Assembly (NCBI GenBank): GCA_002369495.1
Contig: DFFD01000102.1
Span: forward strand, 1 to 15,177
Direction of reading: 5' to 3'
From: Lachnospiraceae bacterium UBA3785
GTDB lineage: Bacteria > Bacillota > Clostridia > Lachnospirales > Lachnospiraceae
Length of the DNA stretch: 15,177 nucleotides
Shown: positions 6,718 to 12,711 of the stretch, piece by piece
Layout of the letters: every line of letters begins with the position of its first letter
How positions within the stretch are numbered: the stretch's first letter is position 1
The notes under the pieces: model-generated
What the model saw: the letters and a program-made list of their open reading frames with translations, nothing else
The model's database searches: none
Told to the model about the DNA's origin: nothing
Position numbers and translations under genes: made by a program

Positions 6718-8016
6718 ATGAGAAAAAAGGCAGCCCTTCATAATCTGGGATGTAAAGTAAATGCATATGAGCTGGAAGCGATGCAGCAGATGCTGGAAAA
6801 GGAGGGGTACGAGATCGTTCCCTTCGAGCCCGGCGCGGATGTTTATGTCATCAATACCTGCACCGTCACCAATATTGCGGACAGAAAGTCCCGGCAGATG
6901 CTACACCGCGCGAAGAAGATGAATCCGCAGGCGGTCGTGGCGGCCGTGGGCTGTTATGCCCAGGTGAAGGGAGAAGAACTTAAGAAAGATCCGGCTATTG
7001 ACCTGGTAATCGGCAGCAACCGCAAGAGCGAGCTTGTCCGTGAGCTGGAGAGGTATTTCCAGACCGGAGAGAAGATGGTCGACCGCAGCGACTGGAAAAC
7101 GGACCGGGCGTACGAGGAGATGGAGATCTCCCGCACAGAAGGGCACAGCAGGGCATTTCTGAAGGTCCAGGACGGCTGTGACCAGTTTTGTACCTACTGC
7201 ATCATCCCTTATGCCAGAGGCAGGGTCAGAAGCCGGGGAATTCCCGAGGTGACGGCAGAGTGCCGGAGGCTGACGGATGCAGGGATCCGGGAGCTTGTGA
7301 TCACCGGCATCCACCTGTGTTCCTATGGAAAGGATCTCAAGGACGGCACCAGCCTTCTGGATCTTCTGGAGGCGATCCACGCCATTGAAGGCGTCGAGAG
7401 GATCCGTCTGGGTTCGCTGGAGCCGGGAACTTTGACCGAGGACTTTATCCGGCGTATGGCCGGAATGGAAAAGATCTGCCCCCATTTTCATCTCTCGCTG
7501 CAGAGCGGCTGTGACCGGACCCTGAAGCGGATGAACCGCAGGTATGATACCGCGATGTTCCGGAAGACCTGCGAGGATCTGCGCCGGTATTACGAGCATC
7601 CGGCGCTGACCGCAGACATTATCACGGGATTCCCGGGAGAGACCGAAGAGGACTTTGAGGCCTGCCGGGCATTTACCGAGGAGATCTCCTTTTTTGAGAC
7701 CCATGTGTTCCCCTATTCCAGAAGAGAGGGCACAAAGGCTGCCGTGATGCCGGATCAGGTGACCATGCAGGTAAAGAAGGAACGAAGCAGCGTCCTTTTG
7801 GAACTCCACAGAAACAAGCAGAAAGAATTCCTGCAGTATTATTTCGGAAAACCGGTGGAGGTCCTGTTTGAAGAGCAGACAGAGATCGACGGGATCCCTT
7901 ACTGGATCGGCCATGGAAGAGAATACCAGAAGGTGCTTTTGTCCTCGTCAGAGGACCTGACCGGCGAGATCCGGACCGTCATGCCGCTGCGTCTGCGCGG
8001 GGACTGCCTGATTTAG
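6718..8016 (+). CDS. mtaB: tRNA (N6-threonylcarbamoyladenosine-37-C2)-methylthiotransferase MtaB
   Basis: MtaB turns t6A37 of ANN-decoding tRNAs into ms2t6A by radical-SAM methylthiolation. The 432-residue protein has the N-terminal UPF0004 domain with three cluster cysteines (Cys12 in NLGCKVNAYE, Cys48 in VINTCTVTN, Cys79 in GCYAQV). The radical SAM domain has CDQFCTYC (Cys154, 158, 161). SLQSGCDRTLKRMNRRY and TADIITGFPGETEEDF follow, then a C-terminal TRAM RNA-binding domain (VEVLFEEQTEIDGIPYW onward). The GCKVNxYE form separates MtaB from MiaB (GCQMN). The ribosome binding site is weak (AAGAAG at 6709-6714, or AGGA further up), but the start gives the normal N-terminus. I see no good promoter of its own in 6592-6717. 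The gene stands alone: 16 nt downstream a long hairpin element begins. Confidence 0.94.
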   Translation: MRKKAALHNLGCKVNAYELEAMQQMLEKEGYEIVPFEPGADVYVINTCTVTNIADRKSRQMLHRAKKMNPQAVVAAVGCYAQVKGEELKKDPAIDLVIGSNRKSELVRELERYFQTGEKMVDRSDWKTDRAYEEMEISRTEGHSRAFLKVQDGCDQFCTYCIIPYARGRVRSRGIPEVTAECRRLTDAGIRELVITGIHLCSYGKDLKDGTSLLDLLEAIHAIEGVERIRLGSLEPGTLTEDFIRRMAGMEKICPHFHLSLQSGCDRTLKRMNRRYDTAMFRKTCEDLRRYYEHPALTADIITGFPGETEEDFEACRAFTEEISFFETHVFPYSRREGTKAAVMPDQVTMQVKKERSSVLLELHRNKQKEFLQYYFGKPVEVLFEEQTEIDGIPYWIGHGREYQKVLLSSSEDLTGEIRTVMPLRLRGDCLI

Positions 8017-8032
8017 GTTTTGGATGGTGCTT

Positions 8033-8203
8033 GGGGGCTGCCGCACGAAGCAATCGGTACATAAATTATTCTTACGGGAAGCGCTCCCGCTCGGTCCTCG
8101 TGCAGTGGCACTAAGTCGGAATCAGAAGATTCCTCCAAGTGCCAGCACTTGGGATGTTCCCTTCAGAATATTTATGTACCTTTTGCTCGATGCGACAGCC
8201 CCC
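8033..8203. ncRNA. Long rod-like hairpin element, candidate structured RNA or palindromic repeat
   Basis: The two halves of this 171-nt stretch are complementary almost end to end. GGGGGCTG (8033-8040) pairs with CAGCCCCC (8196-8203). CGCA, CGA and GCAA (8042-8053) pair with 8183-8194. GGTACATAAA (8056-8065) pairs with TTTATGTACC (8171-8180), ATTCT (8068-8072) with AGAAT (8165-8169), and GGGAA (8076-8080) with TTCCC (8157-8161). TCCC (8085-8088) pairs with GGGA (8151-8154), GTGC (8100-8103) with GCAC (8145-8148), and TGGCACT (8106-8112) with AGTGCCA (8138-8144). The tip is GGAATC-AGAA-GATTCC (8118-8133). That is about 60 pairs with one asymmetric internal loop at 8089-8099. The shape resembles 6S RNA or a palindromic mobile repeat; I cannot tell which, and no own promoter or T-run terminator is visible. 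Confidence 0.45.
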
Positions 8204-8212
8204 TATATGTTC

Positions 8213-8240
8213 ACAACGCCGGTGTACCGGCCTTAGTTGT
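8213..8240. other. Second hairpin upstream of the ireB promoter
   Basis: ACAAC (8213-8217) with GTTGT (8236-8240) and GCCGG (8218-8222) with CCGGC (8227-8231) form a 10-bp stem with a TGTA loop and a 4-nt bulge. No T run follows on either strand. It lies between the long hairpin element and the promoter at 8251 and may belong to the same structured unit or be a protein-binding site. Confidence 0.4.
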
Positions 8241-8250
8241 AGTCTTGCCC

Positions 8251-8279
8251 TTGCATAACCGCAAAATATGGGATATACT
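8251..8279 (+). promoter_or_regulatory. Promoter of the ireB-ruvX-rnj operon
   Basis: TTGCAT (8251-8256), exactly 17 nt, then TATACT (8274-8279) form a good housekeeping promoter. Transcription would begin near 8286, about 66 nt before the ireB start. It is the only convincing plus-strand promoter between mtaB and the following closely spaced genes, so it probably drives ireB onward. Confidence 0.7.
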
Positions 8280-8351
8280 GAAACAGTTAAGAGAATGGTG
8301 CAGTATGCGGGTTATTCTTGAACAGACTGCAAGGCTAAGGAAGTGATGAAG

Positions 8352-8621
8352 ATGTCAGATTTAAGCAATACTCAGTTTTTCCAGGTGAATATCGAGAACG
8401 AGATCTCGGTAAAGCACGTGCTGGATGTCGTGTATCATGCGATGGCTGAAAAAGGATATAATCCGGTCAGTCAGATCGTGGGTTATATCATGTCCGGAGA
8501 TCCGACATATATCACGAGCCATAACGGCGCACGAAGCATGATCATGAAGGTCGAGCGGGACGAGCTGGTCGAGGAGCTTCTCAAAGAGTACATCAACAAT
8601 GAATCCTGGAAGGCTGAGTAA
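8352..8621 (+). CDS. ireB: IreB-family regulatory phosphoprotein (UPF0297)
   Basis: A small cytosolic protein of 89 residues, the normal family length. In Enterococcus faecalis IreB is phosphorylated on N-terminal threonines by the PASTA-type Ser/Thr kinase IreK and restrains cephalosporin resistance; transfer of that role here is inference. Visible are the conserved NTQFF N-terminal segment with a phosphorylatable Ser/Thr cluster, EKGYNPVSQIVGYIMSGDPT and ITSHNGARSMI, all family hallmarks. The start at 8352 is chosen because AAGGAAG (8337-8343) then has an 8-nt spacer; ATG at 8346 and GTG at 8343 in the same frame sit too close to it. It is the first gene of the operon and is followed 52 nt later by ruvX, the order seen in Bacillus (yrzL-yrrK-yrzB). 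Confidence 0.93.
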   Translation: MSDLSNTQFFQVNIENEISVKHVLDVVYHAMAEKGYNPVSQIVGYIMSGDPTYITSHNGARSMIMKVERDELVEELLKEYINNESWKAE

Positions 8622-8673
8622 GGATTACACATAGATGTGGCAGACAGCCGGAACAGGTGAGTAAGGAGTACGG

Positions 8674-9111
8674 ATGAGGATTCTCGGACTGGATTATGGA
8701 TCAAAAACGGTTGGTGTTGCGGTCAGCGACCCTCTGGGGCTGACGGCACAGGGTGTTGAGATCATTCGGCGCGAACGAGAGAATAAGCTCAGGCAGACGA
8801 TGGCCAGGATCGATGAACTGATCGCCCAGTATGGCGTGGAAAAGATCGTTTTGGGTCTGCCGAAGCATATGAATAATGACATGGGTGACAGGGCTGTCCG
8901 CACGCTTGAGTTTCAGGAAATGCTCAGGAAGAGGACAGGTCTGGATGTTGTCATGTGGGATGAGCGGCTGACGACGGTCGCTGCAGACCGCACAATGAAT
9001 GAACTGAATATCCGGGGCAGGGCAAGACGGCAGCTGGTGGACGAGATCGCTGCTGTTTTTATTCTGCAGGGATATCTGGATTCGCTTGCCTTTAAAGGAG
9101 AAGAACGCTGA
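8674..9111 (+). CDS. ruvX: Putative pre-16S rRNA nuclease RuvX (YqgF)
   Basis: The 145-residue protein has the RNase H-like fold of YqgF/Ruv[20 protein letters not shown] at the N-terminus (first catalytic Asp in LDYGSK), [17 protein letters not shown], the second acidic motif [12 protein letters not shown] and the final [14 protein letters not shown]. In Escherichia coli the orthologue is needed to finish the 5' end of 16S rRNA; a Holliday-junction resolvase role has also been suggested for the family. AAGGAG (8663-8668) lies 5 nt before the ATG. Its place between ireB and the UPF0473 gene is a conserved Firmicutes arrangement. All catalytic acids are present. Confidence 0.95.
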   Translation: MRILGLDYGSKTVGVAVSDPLGLTAQGVEIIRRERENKLRQTMARIDELIAQYGVEKIVLGLPKHMNNDMGDRAVRTLEFQEMLRKRTGLDVVMWDERLTTVAADRTMNELNIRGRARRQLVDEIAAVFILQGYLDSLAFKGEER

Positions 9112-9166
9112 ACTGGTCCGAAAGGGGCGAGACCCTCTGCAGGCCGGCAGAGAATGGACAGGAATA

Positions 9167-9421
9167 ATGGAAAAGATCATTTTTGAGACAGACGACGGGG
9201 AAAAGCTTGAATTGTTCATAGAGGAAGAGACAAGAGTCGGGGGAACCGATTATATTCTTGTCACGGATTCTGATGCCGATGAGGCAAATGCCTATATCCT
9301 CAAGGATATTTCCGGGGATGGCGAGCCCATGGCTGAGTTTGTGATGGTCGAGGACGATGTTGAGTTCGAGGCGATCGCAAAGATCTTTGAACAGATGCTG
9401 GAGGATACAGACTTCAGCTGA
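9167..9421 (+). CDS. UPF0473/DUF1292 family protein (YrzB-like)
   Basis: An 84-residue acidic protein (MEKIIFETDDGEKLELFIEE onward) with a DUF1292 pattern: a first strand of (I/V)xF-x-DDG-x-x-x-x-xF type, YILVTDSDADEANAYILKD, and VEDDVEFEAIAKIFEQMLED near the end. The biochemical function of the family is unknown. The start at 9167 has AGGA (9160-9163) just before it; an upstream reading would overlap ruvX in another frame and adds residues not typical of the family. It is the third gene of the conserved ireB-ruvX-yrzB group. In Bacillus subtilis yrrL follows directly; here an RNase J gene and a YlbF-family gene come between. Confidence 0.88.
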   Translation: MEKIIFETDDGEKLELFIEEETRVGGTDYILVTDSDADEANAYILKDISGDGEPMAEFVMVEDDVEFEAIAKIFEQMLEDTDFS

Positions 9422-9425
9422 AGAA

Positions 9426-9469
9426 TATAATAACACGATGACTGCTGTGCATGATCGGGGGGACACAGC
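9426..9469 (+). promoter_or_regulatory. Consensus -10 box and hairpin before the RNase J gene
   Basis: A perfect TATAAT (9426-9431) lies just after the UPF0473 stop codon, but the position 17 nt upstream (GGATAC, 9403-9408) is a poor -35 box. Downstream, GCTGTG (9444-9449) and CACAGC (9464-9469) form a 6-bp hairpin in what would be the leader. An internal promoter giving extra RNase J is possible but weakly supported. Confidence 0.3.
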
Positions 9470-9482
9470 CTGTAAAAGAACA

Positions 9483-9487
9483 GGAGG
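9483..9487 (+). promoter_or_regulatory. Ribosome binding site of the RNase J gene, pointing to a non-AUG start
   Basis: GGAGG is strong, but no ATG or GTG follows at normal distance. In the RNase J frame a CTG (9494) lies 6 nt after it, TTG (9503) 15 nt after it and ATG (9518) 30 nt after it. The site therefore favours a start at CTG or TTG over the first ATG. Confidence 0.6.
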
Positions 9488-9502
9488 ACAATTCTGAAAA
9501 AT

Positions 9503-11176
9503 TTGAAAGATACAAATATGGAGGGTAAGCTCAAGATAATTCCCCTGGGCGGCCTGGAGGAGATCGGCATGAACATAACTGCCTTCGAATACGAGGACAG
9601 TATTGTTGTTGTCGACTGCGGTCTGGCCTTCCCGGATGATGACATGCTGGGAATTGATCTTGTGATACCGGATGTATCCTATCTGAAGGAAAATATCGAC
9701 AAAGTCAAGGGCTTTGTCATTACTCACGGGCATGAGGATCATATCGGCGCGCTGCCGTATATTCTCAGAGATATTAATGTGCCCATTTATGCGACAAAGC
9801 TGACCATTGCCCTGATCGAGCACAAGCTCGAGGAGCATGATCTGCTGGGTACGACAAAGAGAAAGGTGATCCGTTTTGGACAGTCCATCAGTCTGGGCTG
9901 TTTCCGGATCGAGTTTATCAAGACCAATCACAGTATTCAGGACGCAGCGGCGCTGGCGATCTATTCTCCGGCAGGAACCGTTGTCCATACCGGTGATTTT
10001 AAGGTCGATTATACGCCTGTTTTCGGTGATGCCATCGATCTGCAGCGGTTTGCGGAGATCGGAAAGAAGGGTGTCCTGGCATTGATGTGCGACAGTACAA
10101 ATGCCGAGCGGCCCGGATTTACGATGTCTGAGCGGACCGTGGGCAAGACCTTTGACAGCATTTTTGCCGAGCACAGAAACCAGAGGCTGATCATTGCGAC
10201 CTTTGCATCCAACGTGGACCGTGTGCAGCAGATCATCAATTCGGCATACCGTTACGGACGGAAGGTCGTGGTCGAAGGGCGCAGCATGGTGAATATCATC
10301 AGCATCGCGGGGGAACTCGGGTATCTGGATATTCCGGAGCATACGCTGATCGACATCAACGAGATGAAAAATTACACAGACGATCAGATGGTCCTGGTAA
10401 CCACCGGAAGCCAGGGCGAATCGATGGCTGCGCTGTCCCGCATGGCGGCTGATATCCACAAGCGTGTCAGCATCAAGCCCGGCGACCTGATCATCTTCAG
10501 CTCCCATCCGATCCCCGGAAATGAGAAGGCGGTATCGCATGTGATCAATGAGCTGAGTGAAAAGGGCGCAGATGTCATTTTCCAGGATGTGCATGTTTCC
10601 GGACATGCCTGCCAGGAGGAGATCAAGCTGATCTACTCGCTCGTGCATCCGAAGTACGCGATCCCGGTCCATGGGGAAATGCGTCATCTCCGCGCCCACG
10701 CAGCGGTCTGCGAGTCGCTGGGGATCCCGCGGGAAAATATTTTCATTTTACATTCGGGCGACGTCCTGGAACTCTCTGAGCAGTCCTGCCGGATCATCGG
10801 GAAGGTGCCGACCGGGGAGATTCTGGTCGACGGCCTGGGCGTCGGCGACGTCGGCAACATCGTCATCCGCGACCGGCAGAGGCTGGCGGAGGACGGCATC
10901 GTCGTAGTCGTGCTGACGCTGGAGGCTTACACCAACCGTCTGCTCGCCGGGCCGGACATCATCTCGCGCGGATTTGTCTATGTGCGCGAGGCGGAGAGCC
11001 TGATGGAGGAGGCGAACCAGGTGACGGCGGACGCTGTATTTTCCTGTCTCGACCGGAACGTTTCGGACTGGTCGAAGATCAAGGCGGAAATCAAGGACGC
11101 TCTCTCGGACTTTATCTGGAAGCGCACGCAGAGGCGGCCGATGATCCTGCCGATCATCATGGAGGCGGATGCCTGA
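9503..11176 (+). CDS. rnj: Ribonuclease J
   Basis: A cytosolic metallo-beta-lactamase/beta-CASP nuclease with 5'-to-3' exonuclease and endonuclease activity, central to mRNA decay and rRNA maturation in Gram-positive bacteria. The protein has 557 residues if read from TTG 9503. The zinc motif HGHEDHIGALP starts at residue 75; the family opening KLKIIPLGGLEEIGMNITAF, CDSTNAE, HVSGHACQEE, HPKYAIPVHGEMRHL and a C-terminal domain follow. The start is uncertain: GGAGG (9483-9487) fits CTG 9494 or TTG 9503 better than ATG 9518, which would begin nearer the conserved core. It lies inside an operon led by ireB and is followed by a YlbF-family gene. From about 10,680 onward codon choice seems more GC-rich than before. 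Whether it corresponds to RNase J1 or J2 cannot be told. Confidence 0.95.
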   Translation: MKDTNMEGKLKIIPLGGLEEIGMNITAFEYEDSIVVVDCGLAFPDDDMLGIDLVIPDVSYLKENIDKVKGFVITHGHEDHIGALPYILRDINVPIYATKLTIALIEHKLEEHDLLGTTKRKVIRFGQSISLGCFRIEFIKTNHSIQDAAALAIYSPAGTVVHTGDFKVDYTPVFGDAIDLQRFAEIGKKGVLALMCDSTNAERPGFTMSERTVGKTFDSIFAEHRNQRLIIATFASNVDRVQQIINSAYRYGRKVVVEGRSMVNIISIAGELGYLDIPEHTLIDINEMKNYTDDQMVLVTTGSQGESMAALSRMAADIHKRVSIKPGDLIIFSSHPIPGNEKAVSHVINELSEKGADVIFQDVHVSGHACQEEIKLIYSLVHPKYAIPVHGEMRHLRAHAAVCESLGIPRENIFILHSGDVLELSEQSCRIIGKVPTGEILVDGLGVGDVGNIVIRDRQRLAEDGIVVVVLTLEAYTNRLLAGPDIISRGFVYVREAESLMEEANQVTADAVFSCLDRNVSDWSKIKAEIKDALSDFIWKRTQRRPMILPIIMEADA

Positions 11177-11187
11177 CTGAGATAATG

Positions 11188-11211
11188 CCCCGGCCTGCCT
11201 TTGATCCGGGG
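11188..11211 (+). other. Hairpin between rnj and the YlbF-family gene
   Basis: CCCCGG (11188-11193) and CCGGGG (11206-11211) pair around a 12-nt loop. No T run follows, so it is not an intrinsic terminator. It may stabilise or separate the mRNA segments of the operon. Confidence 0.35.
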
Positions 11212-11242
11212 AATGCGCATACGCATGGCAGGAGGATTTACA

Positions 11243-11581
11243 ATGAATGAAATAGATCAAAGTACCGCAAAACTGATTGAGAGCATCAAGCGGGGCGAGG
11301 CCTATCAGCACTATGTCGAATGCGAGAAGGCTCTCCGGGTATACCCGGAGCTTGAGAAGCAGCTCGACGAGCTGAGGCGCGACACCGTGACGATGTACTC
11401 CACAATGAGCGGCGACGAGCTGCTCGCGCACTGCGACGAGCTCTCCCGCCGGCATCAGGAAATGCAGAAAATTCCGGAAGTCAACGCCTACATCGAGGCC
11501 GAAGCGGAACTCTGCCACGAGGTGAGGCGCGTGTACCGGACCCTGATCGAAGCGATCGGGATCCGGATGCCCGGCGTCTGA
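11243..11581 (+). CDS. YlbF/YmcA family protein (DUF964)
   Basis: A 112-residue, mostly helical and charged protein. GGAGG (11231-11235) with a 7-nt spacer fixes the start at MNEIDQSTAKLIESIKRGEA. The pattern of two long amphipathic helices with EYQHY/ECEKAL-, YPELEKQLDELRR- and IPEVNAYIEAEAEL-type segments is that of the Com_YlbF family. In Bacillus subtilis YlbF and YmcA form, with YaaT, an Fe-S-containing complex that directs RNase Y to certain transcripts. Here the gene directly follows RNase J, so a role in RNA turnover is a reasonable inference, but which family member it is remains open. Spacing to the next gene is 11 nt, indicating one operon. Confidence 0.85.
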   Translation: MNEIDQSTAKLIESIKRGEAYQHYVECEKALRVYPELEKQLDELRRDTVTMYSTMSGDELLAHCDELSRRHQEMQKIPEVNAYIEAEAELCHEVRRVYRTLIEAIGIRMPGV

Positions 11582-11592
11582 CGGGGTAAGTT

Positions 11593-12006
11593 ATGGGAAA
11601 AAATGAATCGGAAAGCGGCGGCCTGGACATGCTCCTTGCCGCGGTAAGCGGCCTGCTGAAGATCCTGATCATCGTGCTGCTCGCCGTGATCCTCGTTCTT
11701 GCGGCGCGGACCGCCTACTCGTTCGGCTACCGGATCTTCAACGAGCAGCCGATGGAGGCTGCCCCGGGGACCGACGTCACCGTGACGATCCAGAACGGCT
11801 GGTCGGTGCGCGACATAGGAGCCGAGCTCAGGGACAAGGGCGTCATCGCGGATGTGCCGGTGTTCATCGTCCAGGAGCGCCTGTCCGAGGCGCACGGGAA
11901 GCTCAAGCCGGGGACCTACATCCTGAACACGTCCCAGACCTCCGCCGAGATCTTCGCGATCCTCTCCGGCGAGGACACGGAAGGCCAGCCCGGCGCGGAG
12001 GAGTAG
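11593..12006 (+). CDS. MltG/YceG-like membrane protein lacking the catalytic domain
   Basis: A 137-residue protein with a short N-terminal cytoplasmic tail, one membrane segment (about residues 11-42, LLKILIIVLLAVILVLAA) and an outer part that matches only the N-terminal LysM-like domain of MltG: VTVTIQNGWSVRDIGAELRD, KGVIADVPVFIVQERL, LKPGTYILNTSQTSAEIFAIL. MltG is the lytic transglycosylase that ends nascent glycan strands and is usually above 300 residues; the part with the catalytic glutamate is absent. The gene ends cleanly with a stop 3 nt before trmR, with no remnant of the missing domain, so it looks like a stable short form. Its position before trmR equals that of yrrL (full MltG) in Bacillus subtilis. 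The ribosome binding site is weak (GGGG at 11583-11586). A structural or regulatory role in the envelope is inference. Confidence 0.82.
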   Translation: MGKNESESGGLDMLLAAVSGLLKILIIVLLAVILVLAARTAYSFGYRIFNEQPMEAAPGTDVTVTIQNGWSVRDIGAELRDKGVIADVPVFIVQERLSEAHGKLKPGTYILNTSQTSAEIFAILSGEDTEGQPGAEE

Positions 12007-12009
12007 CGG

Positions 12010-12666
12010 ATGGAGGAGAGAAGACCGGCGGACATCGACCCTGTGAGGCTGCGGTCTTTCCTGCTCTCGATGGAGCAGGAGCTTCCGCCGCATCTTGCGG
12101 AACTATATAAAAGAGCGCTGGATGAGAACGTCCCGGTGATCAGGCCGGAGACAGGGAGCCTTCTTCGCGTCCTTCTCAAAATGAAAAACCCCGGCCGGAT
12201 CCTCGAGATCGGCGCGGGAACAGGCTTCTCCGGGCTTTTTATGCTGGACTTATGCGGGGCGCATCTCACGACGATCGAGCTCGATGAGAAAAGAGCGCGC
12301 GAGGCGGAAGAGAATTTTGCGCGCTGGGGCGCGGGAGAGCGGGCGGAGCTCATTTTGGGCGACGCGGCAGACGTGCTGCCGTATCTTCAGGGGGAGTGGC
12401 CGTTCATTTTCCTTGATGCGGCCAAGGGCCAGTATGTGCATTTCCTGCCGGAGATCAGGAGACTTCTCGCCCCGGGCGGCGTGCTGGTCACCGACAATGT
12501 CCTTCAGGAGGGCTGTATATTGGATTCCCACTACGCGGTGGAGCGGCGCGACCGCACGATCTATAAGCGGATGCGGGAGTACCTGTGGGCGATCACGCAC
12601 GATGAGGCGCTCACGACGACGATCCTGCCGGCCGGCGACGGCACGGCAGTCAGTGTGAAGAACTGA
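12010..12666 (+). CDS. trmR: tRNA 5-hydroxyuridine methyltransferase TrmR (YrrM-like O-methyltransferase)
   Basis: A 218-residue SAM-dependent O-methyltransferase of the catechol-O-methyltransferase-like family. Motifs seen: ILEIGAGTGFSGLFM (SAM loop), TIELDEKRAREAEENF, FIFLDAAKGQYVHFLPEI (metal-binding Asp) and LLAPGGVLVTDNVL (Asp-Asn of the metal site). In Bacillus subtilis the orthologue YrrM/TrmR methylates ho5U34 of tRNA to mo5U34, and yrrM lies next to U32-family yrrN/yrrO, whose products make ho5U. The same neighbours occur here, which is the main reason to call it TrmR rather than a generic O-methyltransferase. GAGGAG at the end of the preceding gene (11998-12003) serves as ribosome binding site, so translation is coupled. 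The specific function is inferred from context. Confidence 0.85.
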   Translation: MEERRPADIDPVRLRSFLLSMEQELPPHLAELYKRALDENVPVIRPETGSLLRVLLKMKNPGRILEIGAGTGFSGLFMLDLCGAHLTTIELDEKRAREAEENFARWGAGERAELILGDAADVLPYLQGEWPFIFLDAAKGQYVHFLPEIRRLLAPGGVLVTDNVLQEGCILDSHYAVERRDRTIYKRMREYLWAITHDEALTTTILPAGDGTAVSVKN

Positions 12667-12670
12667 GTCA

Positions 12671-12698
12671 GGCAGCGGACGGACCGCTGCCTTTTTTT
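12671..12698 (+). terminator. Intrinsic terminator between trmR and trhP
   Basis: GGCAGCGG (12671-12678), loop ACGGA, CCGCTGCC (12684-12691) and seven T (12692-12698) form a perfect 8-bp GC-rich terminator. It begins 4 nt after the trmR stop. The GGAGG of trhP starts at the next base after the T run (12699), so there is no room for a promoter between terminator and trhP. Confidence 0.9.
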
Positions 12699-12711
12699 GG
12701 AGGTAAATGAT

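Noticed and set aside
8089..8099. GCTCGGTCC in the internal loop as proof of 6S RNA
   Set aside because: A nine-base similarity to the Escherichia coli 6S sequence can occur by chance, and its position within the fold differs; not used as identification.
8024..8236. Open frame of 70 codons in the gap between mtaB and ireB
   Set aside because: It lies across the long hairpin, has no ribosome binding site, and its translation shows no recognisable domain; the complementary halves explain the sequence better than coding does.
9092..10699. Long minus-strand open frame (535 codons) opposite rnj
   Set aside because: It is the antisense shadow of RNase J and the UPF0473 gene, both of which carry clear family motifs; the minus translation has none.
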